9,863 bases of DNA from an uncultured Megasphaera sp. (GTDB lineage Bacteria; Bacillota; Negativicutes; Veillonellales; Megasphaeraceae): assembly GCF_958350005.1 (NCBI RefSeq), contig NZ_CATWFF010000076.1, positions 1 to 9,863 of the forward strand, given 5' to 3'. Under the pieces are notes generated by a model. That model ran no database searches. It was not told the origin of the DNA and saw only the letters and a list, made by a program, of their open reading frames with translations. The position numbers and the translations under genes were made by a program. Shown piece after piece: positions 1 through 7,012 of this stretch (the stretch's first letter is position 1; every line of letters starts with the position of its first letter).

Positions 1-10
1 CTTCTATATC

Positions 11-27
11 TTGGCACATTTTTTGCT
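11..27 (+). promoter_or_regulatory. sigma-54 (-24/-12) promoter of the acyl-reductase operon
   Basis: TTGGCAC followed by five bases and TTGCT matches the sigma-54 consensus (TGGCAC-N5-TTGCW). The invariant GG (13-14) and GC (25-26) are exactly 10 nt apart, as required. The predicted transcription start is near 38, which leaves a leader of about 29 nt before the first gene. I scanned for other TGGCAY sites and found none in the window with correct GG-N10-GC spacing. Activator binding sites normally lie 80-200 bp upstream and would be outside this window. A sigma-54 gene and a sigma-54 activator gene lie downstream in the same window, which strengthens the call. Confidence 0.88.
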
Positions 28-66
28 TATAATATATGTGAATTATGCTAAAAGGATGTGAATATT

Positions 67-366
67 ATGACACTATCTGCACTACCCATACAGAACATTG
101 AAATGGTTCTGACCAAGTACGTTCGTCCTTCCCTGGCAAACCATCAGGGAAATGTCGTTATCGTCAGCTATGCCGATGGCATTCTGCGTGTTCGTCTAAC
201 AGGAAAATGCAGCGGCTGTCCATCTGCTCAGCTGACCACAGAAGAAATTATTGCTCAAACAGTAAAAGAACATCTTCCGCAGATCCAGGACGTCGTCCTC
301 GTAAGCGGTGTCAGTGATGACCTGATCGCTCAGGCAAAAGCCTTACTGCATCATCGTCACAACTAG
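67..366 (+). CDS. NifU C-terminal (Nfu) domain protein, small stand-alone form
   Basis: This 99-residue protein is essentially a single NifU C-terminal domain. The signature is CSGC (C48 and C51) followed by PSA, after a beta hairpin rich in V/I/G/L (about residues 28-46). In the Nfu family this CxxC pair bridges or transiently holds an Fe-S cluster between two subunits and passes it to client proteins. I chose ATG 67 because the AAAGG ribosome site at 51-55 is about 11 nt upstream; a GTG at 58 is in frame but lies too close to it. It is the first gene after the sigma-54 promoter and ends 9 nt before the MaoC fusion gene, so it belongs to the operon. An Fe-S job for a partner in the operon, perhaps the Cys-rich domain next door, is inference. 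Confidence 0.8.
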   Translation: MTLSALPIQNIEMVLTKYVRPSLANHQGNVVIVSYADGILRVRLTGKCSGCPSAQLTTEEIIAQTVKEHLPQIQDVVLVSGVSDDLIAQAKALLHHRHN

Positions 367-375
367 GAGGCCGCC

Positions 376-1098
376 ATGAAAATCGGCATCAAATACTGCG
401 GCGGCTGCAATCCTCGCTACGACAGGACAAAAGAGGTCGAAAAACTGAAGGAACAATTCCCTCAGCATGAATTTACGTATGACCCTGGAAAGGCAGCCTG
501 TGACATATATCTGTTAGTCTGCGGCTGCATGACTGCCTGTGCTACATCGGAAGGGCTGGCTGCACGACGCTTTGTTCAACTCTGTTCTCCTCAGCAGTTT
601 GCTTCCTTTGCCGGAGAACTGTTGACAGCAAACCGTATACCAGAAAAAACAAAAAAACGGACACTCCATGTCGGTGATTCTGCTTCTATGAGTAAAACCT
701 TTACAGACGCTGATATTCAGACCTTTGCGGCTCTAACAGGAGATTACGGAAAGATCCATACCGATTCTTCTTTCGCCGCACAATACGGTTTCGGCCGGCC
801 TGTCGTTCATGGCGTCCTGACGGGCAGCCTCATTTCTTCTGTCATGGGAATGCAGCTTCCCGGTGACGGAACGATTCTCATGGAAGAATCTCTCCGTTTT
901 ACAGCACCCGTTTATAGCGGCGATACGATTACAGCTACGGTTACACTCGAAGGTATAACTGAACAGAAACGCTGGTATATTGGCACACTTCGCGGTATCT
1001 GTACGAACCAGCACGGTTCCATCGTTGCAGAAGGAACATGCCAGCAGTTAATGACAAAGTCACTTTTTACAATACAGCCATTATCACATAAGGAATAG
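376..1098 (+). CDS. Fusion of a Cys-rich CGGC domain with a MaoC-type enoyl hydratase/dehydratase
   Basis: The 240-residue protein has two parts. Residues 1-75 carry CGGCNPRYDR (C8, C11) and then C42, C49, C51 and C55, a spacing that suggests a metal, Fe-S or redox site; I cannot name this domain's function. Residues about 95-235 form a MaoC-like hotdog domain. In it, FTDADIQTFAALTGD ends in D123, H128 lies five residues later, and FGRPVVHG follows. D and H at this spacing match the catalytic Asp/His pair of (R)-specific enoyl hydratases such as PhaJ. The usual Asn-Pro between them is Gly-Lys here. The likely reaction is reversible (de)hydration of a 3-hydroxyacyl/enoyl thioester on CoA or ACP. 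The ribosome site TAGGAGG (364-370) is well placed before ATG 376. The acyl carrier protein gene begins 10 nt downstream, so the carrier may supply the substrate (inference). Confidence 0.8.
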   Translation: MKIGIKYCGGCNPRYDRTKEVEKLKEQFPQHEFTYDPGKAACDIYLLVCGCMTACATSEGLAARRFVQLCSPQQFASFAGELLTANRIPEKTKKRTLHVGDSASMSKTFTDADIQTFAALTGDYGKIHTDSSFAAQYGFGRPVVHGVLTGSLISSVMGMQLPGDGTILMEESLRFTAPVYSGDTITATVTLEGITEQKRWYIGTLRGICTNQHGSIVAEGTCQQLMTKSLFTIQPLSHKE

Positions 1099-1108
1099 GT
1101 GAACAATT

Positions 1109-1345
1109 ATGACCAATTTAGAAATATATGATAATTTATTTATGCGCAATTTTAAACTTAAGAAAGAAGATCTGCCGGGTCTGAAATACAGAGGTATCAA
1201 ACAGTGGGATTCCATGGGACATATGAACTTAATGGAAGATATGGAGGATGCGTTCGATATTTCTATTGATACTCCAGACGTGCTGGCTTTCAGTTCCTAC
1301 GAAAAAGGGCTGGACATTCTCCGAAAATATGGCGTGGATATCTAA
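1109..1345 (+). CDS. Acyl carrier protein
   Basis: This is a 78-residue, acidic, helical protein with the carrier motif WDSMGHMNLM. S35 is the expected 4'-phosphopantetheine attachment site and is followed by the usual helix II (residues 36-50). The DSM context replaces the DSL of the housekeeping AcpP. The loop and C-terminus (LAFSSYEKGLDIL) look like stand-alone carriers of specialised pathways rather than fatty-acid AcpP. AGGTGA at 1097-1102 serves as ribosome site for ATG 1109. It would hold the acyl chain as a thioester for the ligase, LuxE, MaoC and MBL proteins encoded around it (inference from context). Its end overlaps the next gene by 17 nt. No phosphopantetheinyl transferase is encoded here, so a host enzyme must activate it. 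Confidence 0.88.
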   Translation: MTNLEIYDNLFMRNFKLKKEDLPGLKYRGIKQWDSMGHMNLMEDMEDAFDISIDTPDVLAFSSYEKGLDILRKYGVDI

Positions 1346-2015
1346 GCCGGCTTATGAACCGGCCTGTCTGACCGACCCGCTGACCGAAAGCAACTGCTAT
1401 ATCTTTACATCTCATAACAGGGCCTTGCTTATAGATCCCAATAACAGTGATCTCATTATTCCCTATTTAAAAGAAAAAGAGCTTATTCTTGAAACAATCG
1501 TACTGACTCATGAGCACTGCGATCACATTGGCGGGCTCAATACATTGCGGTCTTCCGGAAATGTCCAGGTCATTGCCAGCAAACCCTGCAGCGATGGCAT
1601 ACAAAGTACAAAAATAAATATGACCCGCATGATGGAATCTTATTTATATTTCAAAAGCAACGGAAAACTCCGTGTATCGTATCCCAGGTTTACCTGCCAG
1701 CCAGCAGACAGATCGTTTTCAGGTACAAACTACATGTTTTCCTGGCATAACTTTACGTTTCACTGCCTGCTCGTGCCAGGCCATACGCCAGGCAGTACGT
1801 GCATTACCGTCAACGGAACAATGCTGTTCTCTGGCGACTACTTCATTCCCGGGGAAGACGTTATTACCCGCCTTCCCGGCGGCGATGAGCAGGCCTATGA
1901 ACAAATTGGAAAACAGCTGCTTCGCGAGCTTCCCACGCCAATGTGGACCTATCCCGGTCACGGCTTGCCGTTTATCCTGACAGAGGAGGTAAAACAGCAT
2001 TATGGACTATACTGA
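1329..2015 (+). CDS. Metallo-beta-lactamase-fold hydrolase, glyoxalase II-like; possible acyl-thioesterase
   Basis: This 228-residue protein carries the full MBL metal set: H61-x-H63-x-D65-H66 in THEHCDHIGG, H152 in PGHTPGS, D170 in SGDYF and H211 in YPGHG. That pattern suits a binuclear-metal hydrolase of the glyoxalase II/thioesterase branch, which cleaves thioesters. The start at ATG 1329 lies inside the end of the carrier-protein gene and lacks a good ribosome site of its own, so translation is probably coupled to it. The frame is open further upstream, from 1248, but that stretch overlaps the carrier gene and does not look like MBL sequence. It could release acyl chains from the adjacent carrier or edit misloaded ones; that role is inferred from position, and the substrate is unknown. 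Confidence 0.82.
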   Translation: MAWISKPAYEPACLTDPLTESNCYIFTSHNRALLIDPNNSDLIIPYLKEKELILETIVLTHEHCDHIGGLNTLRSSGNVQVIASKPCSDGIQSTKINMTRMMESYLYFKSNGKLRVSYPRFTCQPADRSFSGTNYMFSWHNFTFHCLLVPGHTPGSTCITVNGTMLFSGDYFIPGEDVITRLPGGDEQAYEQIGKQLLRELPTPMWTYPGHGLPFILTEEVKQHYGLY

Positions 2016-3072
2016 ATTACTACAGCATTCGCCATACAGCTGGGCACAAGCTGAAAAAGAAGAGCGTAGCCTGCCGCTTCTCCAGGACCTGACAAACTGG
2101 CATCGTCAACAATGTCCAAAATACGGGCGAGCCTTAAAGCTTCTAGACCAAGTGCAGGGAGGCTATCCGACGATAGATACGATTCCATTTCTGCCGATTC
2201 GTCTGTTCAAACAGCAGTCCCTACAAAGCATTCCGGACAAAGATATCTTCAAAACCATAACCTCGTCAGGTACATCTGGTCAGGGACGATCCTACATCGT
2301 TCTGGATGCGCAGACCGCACAAAATCAACAACTGACACTCTATGCCATTATGAAAAGCTTTTTTGGCAAACAGCGGTTACCCATGCTTATCGTCGACGCC
2401 CCGTCAGTATTCCGGGATCGGGCTGCCTTTAACGCCCGTGGTGCGGCAATTCTCGGTTTTTCTTTGTTTGCCAAAAAGAAATTTTATGCTCTGACTGACA
2501 CAATGGATGTCGATATAGCTTCCTTGAATGCTTTTGCCCAATACGCAGAAAAGCAGCCAGTTCTGATCTTCGGTTTTACATTCATGATCTGGAAATATCT
2601 GTGTGAAGCACTGAAAACCCAGGGGTATGCCTATGACTTCTCCAATGCCATCGTCCTGCACGGCGGCGGCTGGAAAAAGATGGCCGATCAAGCAGTATCT
2701 GCCAGGACATACAAACAGCGGCTTTACGAACAGTTTCATATTCGCCGTGTCCACAACTATTATGGTATGGCAGAGCAAACTGGCTGCATTTACATGGAAT
2801 GTGAATATGGCCATCTCCATGCCAGCATTTTCTCCGATGTTCTTATCCGAAATCCTGCAGATTTTTCCGTCTGTCCTCCAGGCCAGACGGGAATCATTCA
2901 GGTCTTATCGCCTATCGCCGCATCCTATCCAGGTCATTCCATCCTGACCGAAGATATGGGGGCCATAGAAGGAATCGACGACTGTCCCTGTGGCCGCAAA
3001 GGGACATATTTCCGTATAATCGGACGTATTCCGCAGGCAGAAATAAAGGGGTGCAGTGATACACATGAATAA
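2002..3072 (+). CDS. luxE: LuxE-like acyl-protein synthetase (long-chain fatty acid-protein ligase)
   Basis: This 356-residue member of the ANL adenylating superfamily is of the LuxE type. It has the phosphate-loop motif SSGTSGQ (88-94), the adenylate motif YYGMAEQTG (from Y253-Y254, E258) and a C-terminus ending GRIPQAEIKGCSDTHE. In bioluminescent Vibrio, LuxE activates a fatty acid and carries it on a C-terminal cysteine before LuxC reduces it. C351, five residues from the end, is the likely acyl-carrying residue here. AGAGGAGGT (1982-1990) is an excellent ribosome site for ATG 2002. The gene overlaps the MBL gene by 14 nt and the next gene (LuxC-like) by 8 nt, so LuxE and LuxC are probably made in step as a complex. 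No luciferase is nearby. The symbol denotes family membership, not bioluminescence. Confidence 0.85.
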   Translation: MDYTELLQHSPYSWAQAEKEERSLPLLQDLTNWHRQQCPKYGRALKLLDQVQGGYPTIDTIPFLPIRLFKQQSLQSIPDKDIFKTITSSGTSGQGRSYIVLDAQTAQNQQLTLYAIMKSFFGKQRLPMLIVDAPSVFRDRAAFNARGAAILGFSLFAKKKFYALTDTMDVDIASLNAFAQYAEKQPVLIFGFTFMIWKYLCEALKTQGYAYDFSNAIVLHGGGWKKMADQAVSARTYKQRLYEQFHIRRVHNYYGMAEQTGCIYMECEYGHLHASIFSDVLIRNPADFSVCPPGQTGIIQVLSPIAASYPGHSILTEDMGAIEGIDDCPCGRKGTYFRIIGRIPQAEIKGCSDTHE

Positions 3073-4252
3073 AACATATACCATACTGGCTGGGACTATA
3101 CCAAAAACAGCAAAGCCCATGCCACCATTTTCACCGACAGCAATAACATTTTTACAAGCACTATCACAGAAACTCCTACATCACGGCTGGTCTGATTCCA
3201 GTGCAACTTGGGCAGCTCTGGGCTTTTGGCTGCGGTCAGCTCACCTGAAACAGATGGCCAGTACAATCCCTGTATTAAATCGCCGACTAGGCCGAGGCCT
3301 GATTTTTCACATTGCACCGGCCAATATGGCGGCCGTCTTTGTCTACAGTCTGGCCATTTCTCTTCTCGCTGGCAACGGCAGTAATATTGTTCGTATATCC
3401 CCCCGGCTTGCCAGTCAGATCCAGCCAGTCTGCCAGATTCTACAGAACTTATGGAATCAGCCAGATTTTCAGGAACTGGGACAGTTCAATGCCATCATTT
3501 CCTATGAGCATAATCAAAAACTGACTGATACCTTTTCTCTTCGCTGCGACTGCCGCGTCTTATGGGGAGGAGATGAAGCCATTCGGCAGATTCGTACATC
3601 ACCATTGATGCCGCAGGCCATTGAATTAACCTTTGCAGACCGCTATTCTATCGCTCTGGCAGACAGCGCCTGCATCGCCAATTGCACTGAAGACGAATTA
3701 AGAGAATGGGCCCATCGCTTTTACAATGATACCTATGAAGCGGATCAAAACGCCTGCTCCAGTCCACGTCTGCTCTTCTGGCTCACGGAGAATCCAGGTA
3801 GCTACGAACAGGCACAGCGTCGCTGGTGGCTGTCCATCGCAGCAGAAAGTCGTAACTATGACTTACAAGCCATAAAAGTAAGCAACAAGTATACTGATGC
3901 CTGGTCTTTTGCCATGACAGTACCGCAGCTGAAATCCATACAGCGATTTGATAACAGACTGTATGTCTACACCTTATCCTCACTTCCAGCTGATATTACG
4001 CCTTTATCAGGATCATTTGGCCAGTTTTTTCAATATCCGATTGATTCCATCAGTAAAATGACGCCATACTTGGGAAAAAAAATTCAGACGCTTACTACCA
4101 TAGGGGCAGATCCTGCCATTGTTCGCCAGACCTTGCTGGCTGCTGGCATTATGGGCGTAGATCGCGTTGTGCCTGTCGGGCAGGCCTTGGAAATGAACAT
4201 TATTTGGGATGGTTTCAATATGATAGAAATGTTGTCCCGAATTATGAATTAG
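3065..4252 (+). CDS. luxC: LuxC-like acyl-thioester reductase (aldehyde-forming)
   Basis: This 395-residue protein is of the LuxC family, related to aldehyde dehydrogenases, and reduces an enzyme-bound acyl group to an aldehyde with NADPH. Visible marks are HIAPANMAAVFVYSLAISLLAGN (about 81-103, the family's nucleotide-binding region), WGGDEAIRQIR, DQNACSSPR with probable catalytic C231, and the typical C-terminus GVDRVVPVGQALEMNIIWDG. It directly follows and overlaps LuxE, the classic reductase partner. The start is uncertain: ATG 3065 is preferred, but GTG 3056 is in frame and closer to AAAGGGGTG at 3045-3053. It ends 11 nt before the ligase gene. Length is somewhat shorter than the roughly 480 residues of Vibrio LuxC. 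A product other than a fatty aldehyde, such as an alcohol after a further reduction, cannot be excluded. Confidence 0.85.
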   Translation: MNKTYTILAGTIPKTAKPMPPFSPTAITFLQALSQKLLHHGWSDSSATWAALGFWLRSAHLKQMASTIPVLNRRLGRGLIFHIAPANMAAVFVYSLAISLLAGNGSNIVRISPRLASQIQPVCQILQNLWNQPDFQELGQFNAIISYEHNQKLTDTFSLRCDCRVLWGGDEAIRQIRTSPLMPQAIELTFADRYSIALADSACIANCTEDELREWAHRFYNDTYEADQNACSSPRLLFWLTENPGSYEQAQRRWWLSIAAESRNYDLQAIKVSNKYTDAWSFAMTVPQLKSIQRFDNRLYVYTLSSLPADITPLSGSFGQFFQYPIDSISKMTPYLGKKIQTLTTIGADPAIVRQTLLAAGIMGVDRVVPVGQALEMNIIWDGFNMIEMLSRIMN

Positions 4253-4263
4253 GAGGGATGAGG

Positions 4264-5664
4264 ATGTATTTTTTCGACAGAAATCCTGAGTTTGCAGCAC
4301 ACACCCTGTTCGTAGATGATCAAAACCATTCCATATCATACAGCACCTGGTATAATACAGCAGAGTCCCTGAAAGATATCATAAAACCACGATCACTGGC
4401 AGCGATTATCTGCCACAATACGATCGGCTCAGCCCTGGCTTATCTGTCTTGTCTGCAGTGTCGCATTGTCCCTATCCTCATAGACCACGATATGGATGCT
4501 GATTTGCAGCATCAGCTTATAAAGAGGTACAGCCCGGCTTATATATTTCGACCTGTTGCCGACAATACCCATCCCCCACTATATACAATGGCTGACTATG
4601 GTCTGTACCGTATTGCCCAAGACTCACCTGCACTATATACTGAACTGGCCCTGTTACTGACAACATCCGGCAGCACAGGAAGTCCTAAATTAGTTCGACA
4701 AAGCTATGAGAATCTCCAGGCCAATGCCGCATCAATTGCAACATACCTGGACCTGACTTGTGCAGACCGGCCCATATCAACACTGCCTATGCACTACACA
4801 TTTGGCTTATCCGTTATCAACAGCCATGTACTATGCGGCGCAACAGAGTACCTGACAGAAGCTACTGTATTTGAACCGTCATTTTGGGACTTCTGTAAAA
4901 GATCTCATATTACGTCCATTGCCGGCGTGCCTTTTACGTATGAATGTCTGAACCGCCTGCATATAGATACGATGCCACTTCCGGATCTGACGCTTTTCAT
5001 TCAGGCCGGCGGCAAATTATCAAAAAAACTTCAGGAAAAATATGGTCGCTTTGCTGCTGAAACAGGACGGCGCTTTATAGTCATGTACGGACAAACGGAG
5101 GCAACGGCCCGCATGTCCTATCTGCCGGCACAGGACTGCCTGCGTAAGCTCGGCAGTATCGGCATAGCCATTCCCGGCGGCACATTCCATATTATGGACG
5201 ATGACCATACGGAACTGACAGTTCCCGGCGTCGTAGGTGAATTGTGTTACGACGGCCCCAATGTCACGCTGGGATATGCCCATGCCGCGTCTGACTTATG
5301 TCTCGGAGACGAGCGGCACGGCCATTTATGTACAGGTGACATGGCATATCGGGACAGTGATGGCTTCTACTATATTACAGGACGTAAAAAACGATTTGTG
5401 AAGATCATGGGAAAACGAGTAAGTCTGGACGAAGTCGAACAGTTGTTCAAAAATGCATTCGCCGATGGAGAATTTGCCTGTACCGGCCAAGATGATGATC
5501 TGCGGATATTTACGACGTCTTCCAAATCCACCGATGTACTGGAACAGTTTCTCATGAACAAGACAGGACTCCATCCCAGCTGTTTTTCTATTATTGTCGT
5601 ACCAGCAATTCCCAAAAATTCATCGGGAAAAATACAGTATACTGAGCTTTTCAATTCCGATTGA
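4264..5664 (+). CDS. AMP-forming acyl ligase of the ANL superfamily (acyl-ACP or acyl-CoA synthetase)
   Basis: This 466-residue adenylating enzyme has all core motifs: TSGSTGSPK (134-142) binding ATP phosphates, YGQTEAT (Y275, E279), TGD (357-359) with the hinge region RKKRFVKIMGKRVSLDEVE, and the C-terminal IPKNSSGKIQ with catalytic K456. It should activate a carboxylic acid as an acyl-adenylate and pass it to a pantetheine thiol, plausibly the carrier protein encoded in the same operon. The acid is not evident. ATG 4264 is chosen because AGGAGG (4251-4256) sits 7 nt upstream; ATG 4258 would be too close to it. It is shorter than typical fatty acyl-CoA synthetases (500-560). It is the second ANL enzyme of the operon; LuxE is the first. 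The last 36 nt contain a sequence repeated upstream of the activator gene. Confidence 0.85.
   Translation: MYFFDRNPEFAAHTLFVDDQNHSISYSTWYNTAESLKDIIKPRSLAAIICHNTIGSALAYLSCLQCRIVPILIDHDMDADLQHQLIKRYSPAYIFRPVADNTHPPLYTMADYGLYRIAQDSPALYTELALLLTTSGSTGSPKLVRQSYENLQANAASIATYLDLTCADRPISTLPMHYTFGLSVINSHVLCGATEYLTEATVFEPSFWDFCKRSHITSIAGVPFTYECLNRLHIDTMPLPDLTLFIQAGGKLSKKLQEKYGRFAAETGRRFIVMYGQTEATARMSYLPAQDCLRKLGSIGIAIPGGTFHIMDDDHTELTVPGVVGELCYDGPNVTLGYAHAASDLCLGDERHGHLCTGDMAYRDSDGFYYITGRKKRFVKIMGKRVSLDEVEQLFKNAFADGEFACTGQDDDLRIFTTSSKSTDVLEQFLMNKTGLHPSCFSIIVVPAIPKNSSGKIQYTELFNSD
5609..5643 (+). repeat. Copy 1 of a 14-bp repeat (AAAATACAGTATAC), ahead of rpoN
   Basis: TTCCCA (5609-5614), then GGGAA (5624-5628) and AAAATACAGTATAC (5629-5642), lie 37-71 nt upstream of rpoN, inside the end of the ligase gene. 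The 14-mer also occurs at 6996-7009 ahead of the activator gene, again preceded by TTCCCA and GG. CAGTATACTG here is a 10-bp perfect palindrome. This sequence also codes for the conserved C-terminal Lys motif of the ligase, so coincidence is possible. Confidence 0.35.
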
Positions 5665-5679
5665 CCATGGAGGCAGTGT

Positions 5680-6948
5680 ATGAAACAGCAAGTAACGCTA
5701 ACACAGGAACAAGTACAAAAACTGTCAGTAGGCCAGCTTCAGTCACTGCAGATTCTCAGCATGTCTACTGAAGACCTGCAGGACATGCTGCAAAAAGAAT
5801 CCGAGGAAAACCCGTTCATGGAATACCGTCCTTCTTCATCCAATGACGGAACGGCAGAATTTTTACACTTCATCGCTGCTCCGGAGCAGGATAAAATAAA
5901 AAAGTTCATTCTAGAACAGTTGAATCCCAGTCAGTTCAGCAAGCCAGCCTGGGCACTAATGTCTTATTTGGCACAAGCAGTCGATGAACGCGGCTACCTG
6001 ACCATATCTGAAGAAGAACTATGTCAGAGAATTCCTCTTCCCGATGGCTTGTTCTCGGCTTGTCTCGCTACGCTGCAATCCCTTGAACCAGCAGGGATCT
6101 GTGCTATGTCCGTATCAGACTGCCTTAAGCTGCAGCTGCGTCGACTTCATCGCTGCTCCCCGCTGGCAGAGGCAATTATTGATCAACACCTGGACGATAT
6201 TGCTGCCGGCCGCCTTCAGACTATCTGCCAAATGCAGAACATTTCAAAAAAAACGCTTTCCCCCATATTACGTCTGATTCGATCGCTGGATCCATCGCCG
6301 CTTAAAGGTCTTTTTTCCCACAGTGATGATTATGTCGTCCCTGATGTCATCATCCGCTTAACAGATGATGGCTATGAAACGATACTGAATGATTCTTGGA
6401 CTGCTTCCTATTCTATAAGCGACTATTATATTCAAATGATGCGACAAACAACTGACCCGGACGTAAAAACCTATTTTCGTCAAAAATATGAACGTTGTTA
6501 CCTGTTACTGCACAATATTGAACGGCGGCGTCAAACTTTGTGTAAGCTGTCTGATGCCATCTGGAAATGGCAATATGCCTATACGCGCCAATACCATTCC
6601 CTGCGGCCCATGACACTCCATGACATTGCCCAGGAAACAGGACTGCACATATCGACTATCAGCCGAGCCATACGGGGAAAATATATACAGACACCCTGGC
6701 GGACCTACGCCTTTAAAACTTTATTTCAGGCCCCGCTGGGCAGTAAAAATCGGCCGCTGTCCAAGGAGCAGGTAAAGCTGTCTCTCAAAAAATTCATTGA
6801 CTCAGAAGATCAATATCATCCTTACAGCGACAGCCAGCTAGCTGCCCTGTTATCCCGTCAGTACAGACAATCTATTTCCCGCCGGGTTATCCAAAAATAT
6901 CGCAGTCTTCTCCGTATTCCCAGTTCGTACATTCGACGGTTATCCTAA
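5680..6948 (+). CDS. rpoN: RNA polymerase sigma-54 factor
   Basis: This 422-residue protein shows the order of sigma-54. Region I (about residues 8-48) is Gln/Leu-rich with EENPFMEY, the usual NPxxE-type end. A short linker (PSSSNDG) stands where the acidic region II lies. Next comes the core-binding domain, then the DNA-binding HTH near residues 311-345 (MTLHDIAQETGLHISTISRAI, then KYIQTPW), and the C-terminal RpoN box ISRRVIQKYR (399-408). The consensus RpoN box is ARRTVAKYRE, so the two Arg and KYR that read the -24 GG are kept while neighbours vary. GGAGG (5669-5673) precedes ATG 5680. It is 15 nt after the ligase and has no obvious terminator before it, so it is probably co-transcribed from the sigma-54 promoter at 11-27. 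Whether the genome has another rpoN is unknown. Confidence 0.93.
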   Translation: MKQQVTLTQEQVQKLSVGQLQSLQILSMSTEDLQDMLQKESEENPFMEYRPSSSNDGTAEFLHFIAAPEQDKIKKFILEQLNPSQFSKPAWALMSYLAQAVDERGYLTISEEELCQRIPLPDGLFSACLATLQSLEPAGICAMSVSDCLKLQLRRLHRCSPLAEAIIDQHLDDIAAGRLQTICQMQNISKKTLSPILRLIRSLDPSPLKGLFSHSDDYVVPDVIIRLTDDGYETILNDSWTASYSISDYYIQMMRQTTDPDVKTYFRQKYERCYLLLHNIERRRQTLCKLSDAIWKWQYAYTRQYHSLRPMTLHDIAQETGLHISTISRAIRGKYIQTPWRTYAFKTLFQAPLGSKNRPLSKEQVKLSLKKFIDSEDQYHPYSDSQLAALLSRQYRQSISRRVIQKYRSLLRIPSSYIRRLS

Positions 6949-6976
6949 TATCACAGCAAATTGTATTGGATTAACA

Positions 6977-7012
6977 TGTGTACTTTCCCAACAGGAAAAT
7001 ACAGTATACAAT
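6977..7012 (+). promoter_or_regulatory. Candidate promoter/operator of the sigma-54 activator gene
   Basis: TTCCCA (6985-6990) and TACAAT (7007-7012), with a 16-bp spacer, form a weak-to-moderate sigma-70-type promoter 45 nt before GTG 7057. The same stretch is an imperfect dyad: TGTGTAC (6977-6983) faces GTATACA (7004-7010) with one mismatch, and TTTCC faces GGAAA inside it. The 14-mer at 6996-7009 repeats the one ahead of rpoN. This could be a binding site for autoregulation. No sigma-54 promoter with correct spacing is present here. Confidence 0.4.
6996..7009 (+). repeat. Copy 2 of a 14-bp repeat (AAAATACAGTATAC), ahead of the sigma-54 activator gene
   Basis: This is an exact match to 5629-5642. 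Both copies are preceded by TTCCCA and GG and lie within about 75 nt of a regulatory gene's start. A chance 14-mer match in 10 kb is not rare, so the positional coincidence is the interesting part. Confidence 0.35.

Noticed and set aside
58..66. GTG at 58 as start of the Nfu-domain gene
   Set aside because: It sits only 2 nt after the ribosome site; ATG 67 is better spaced.
974..992. TTGGCAC inside the MaoC gene as a sigma-54 promoter
   Set aside because: GG and the next GC are only 8 nt apart, and it lies in coding sequence with no sense as an internal start.
1248..1328. Upstream extension of the MBL protein
   Set aside because: It overlaps the end of the carrier-protein gene in another frame, and the sequence is not MBL-like.
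2002..4252. A bioluminescence (lux) operon
   Set aside because: LuxC and LuxE relatives are present, but no LuxA, LuxB or LuxD gene is in view.
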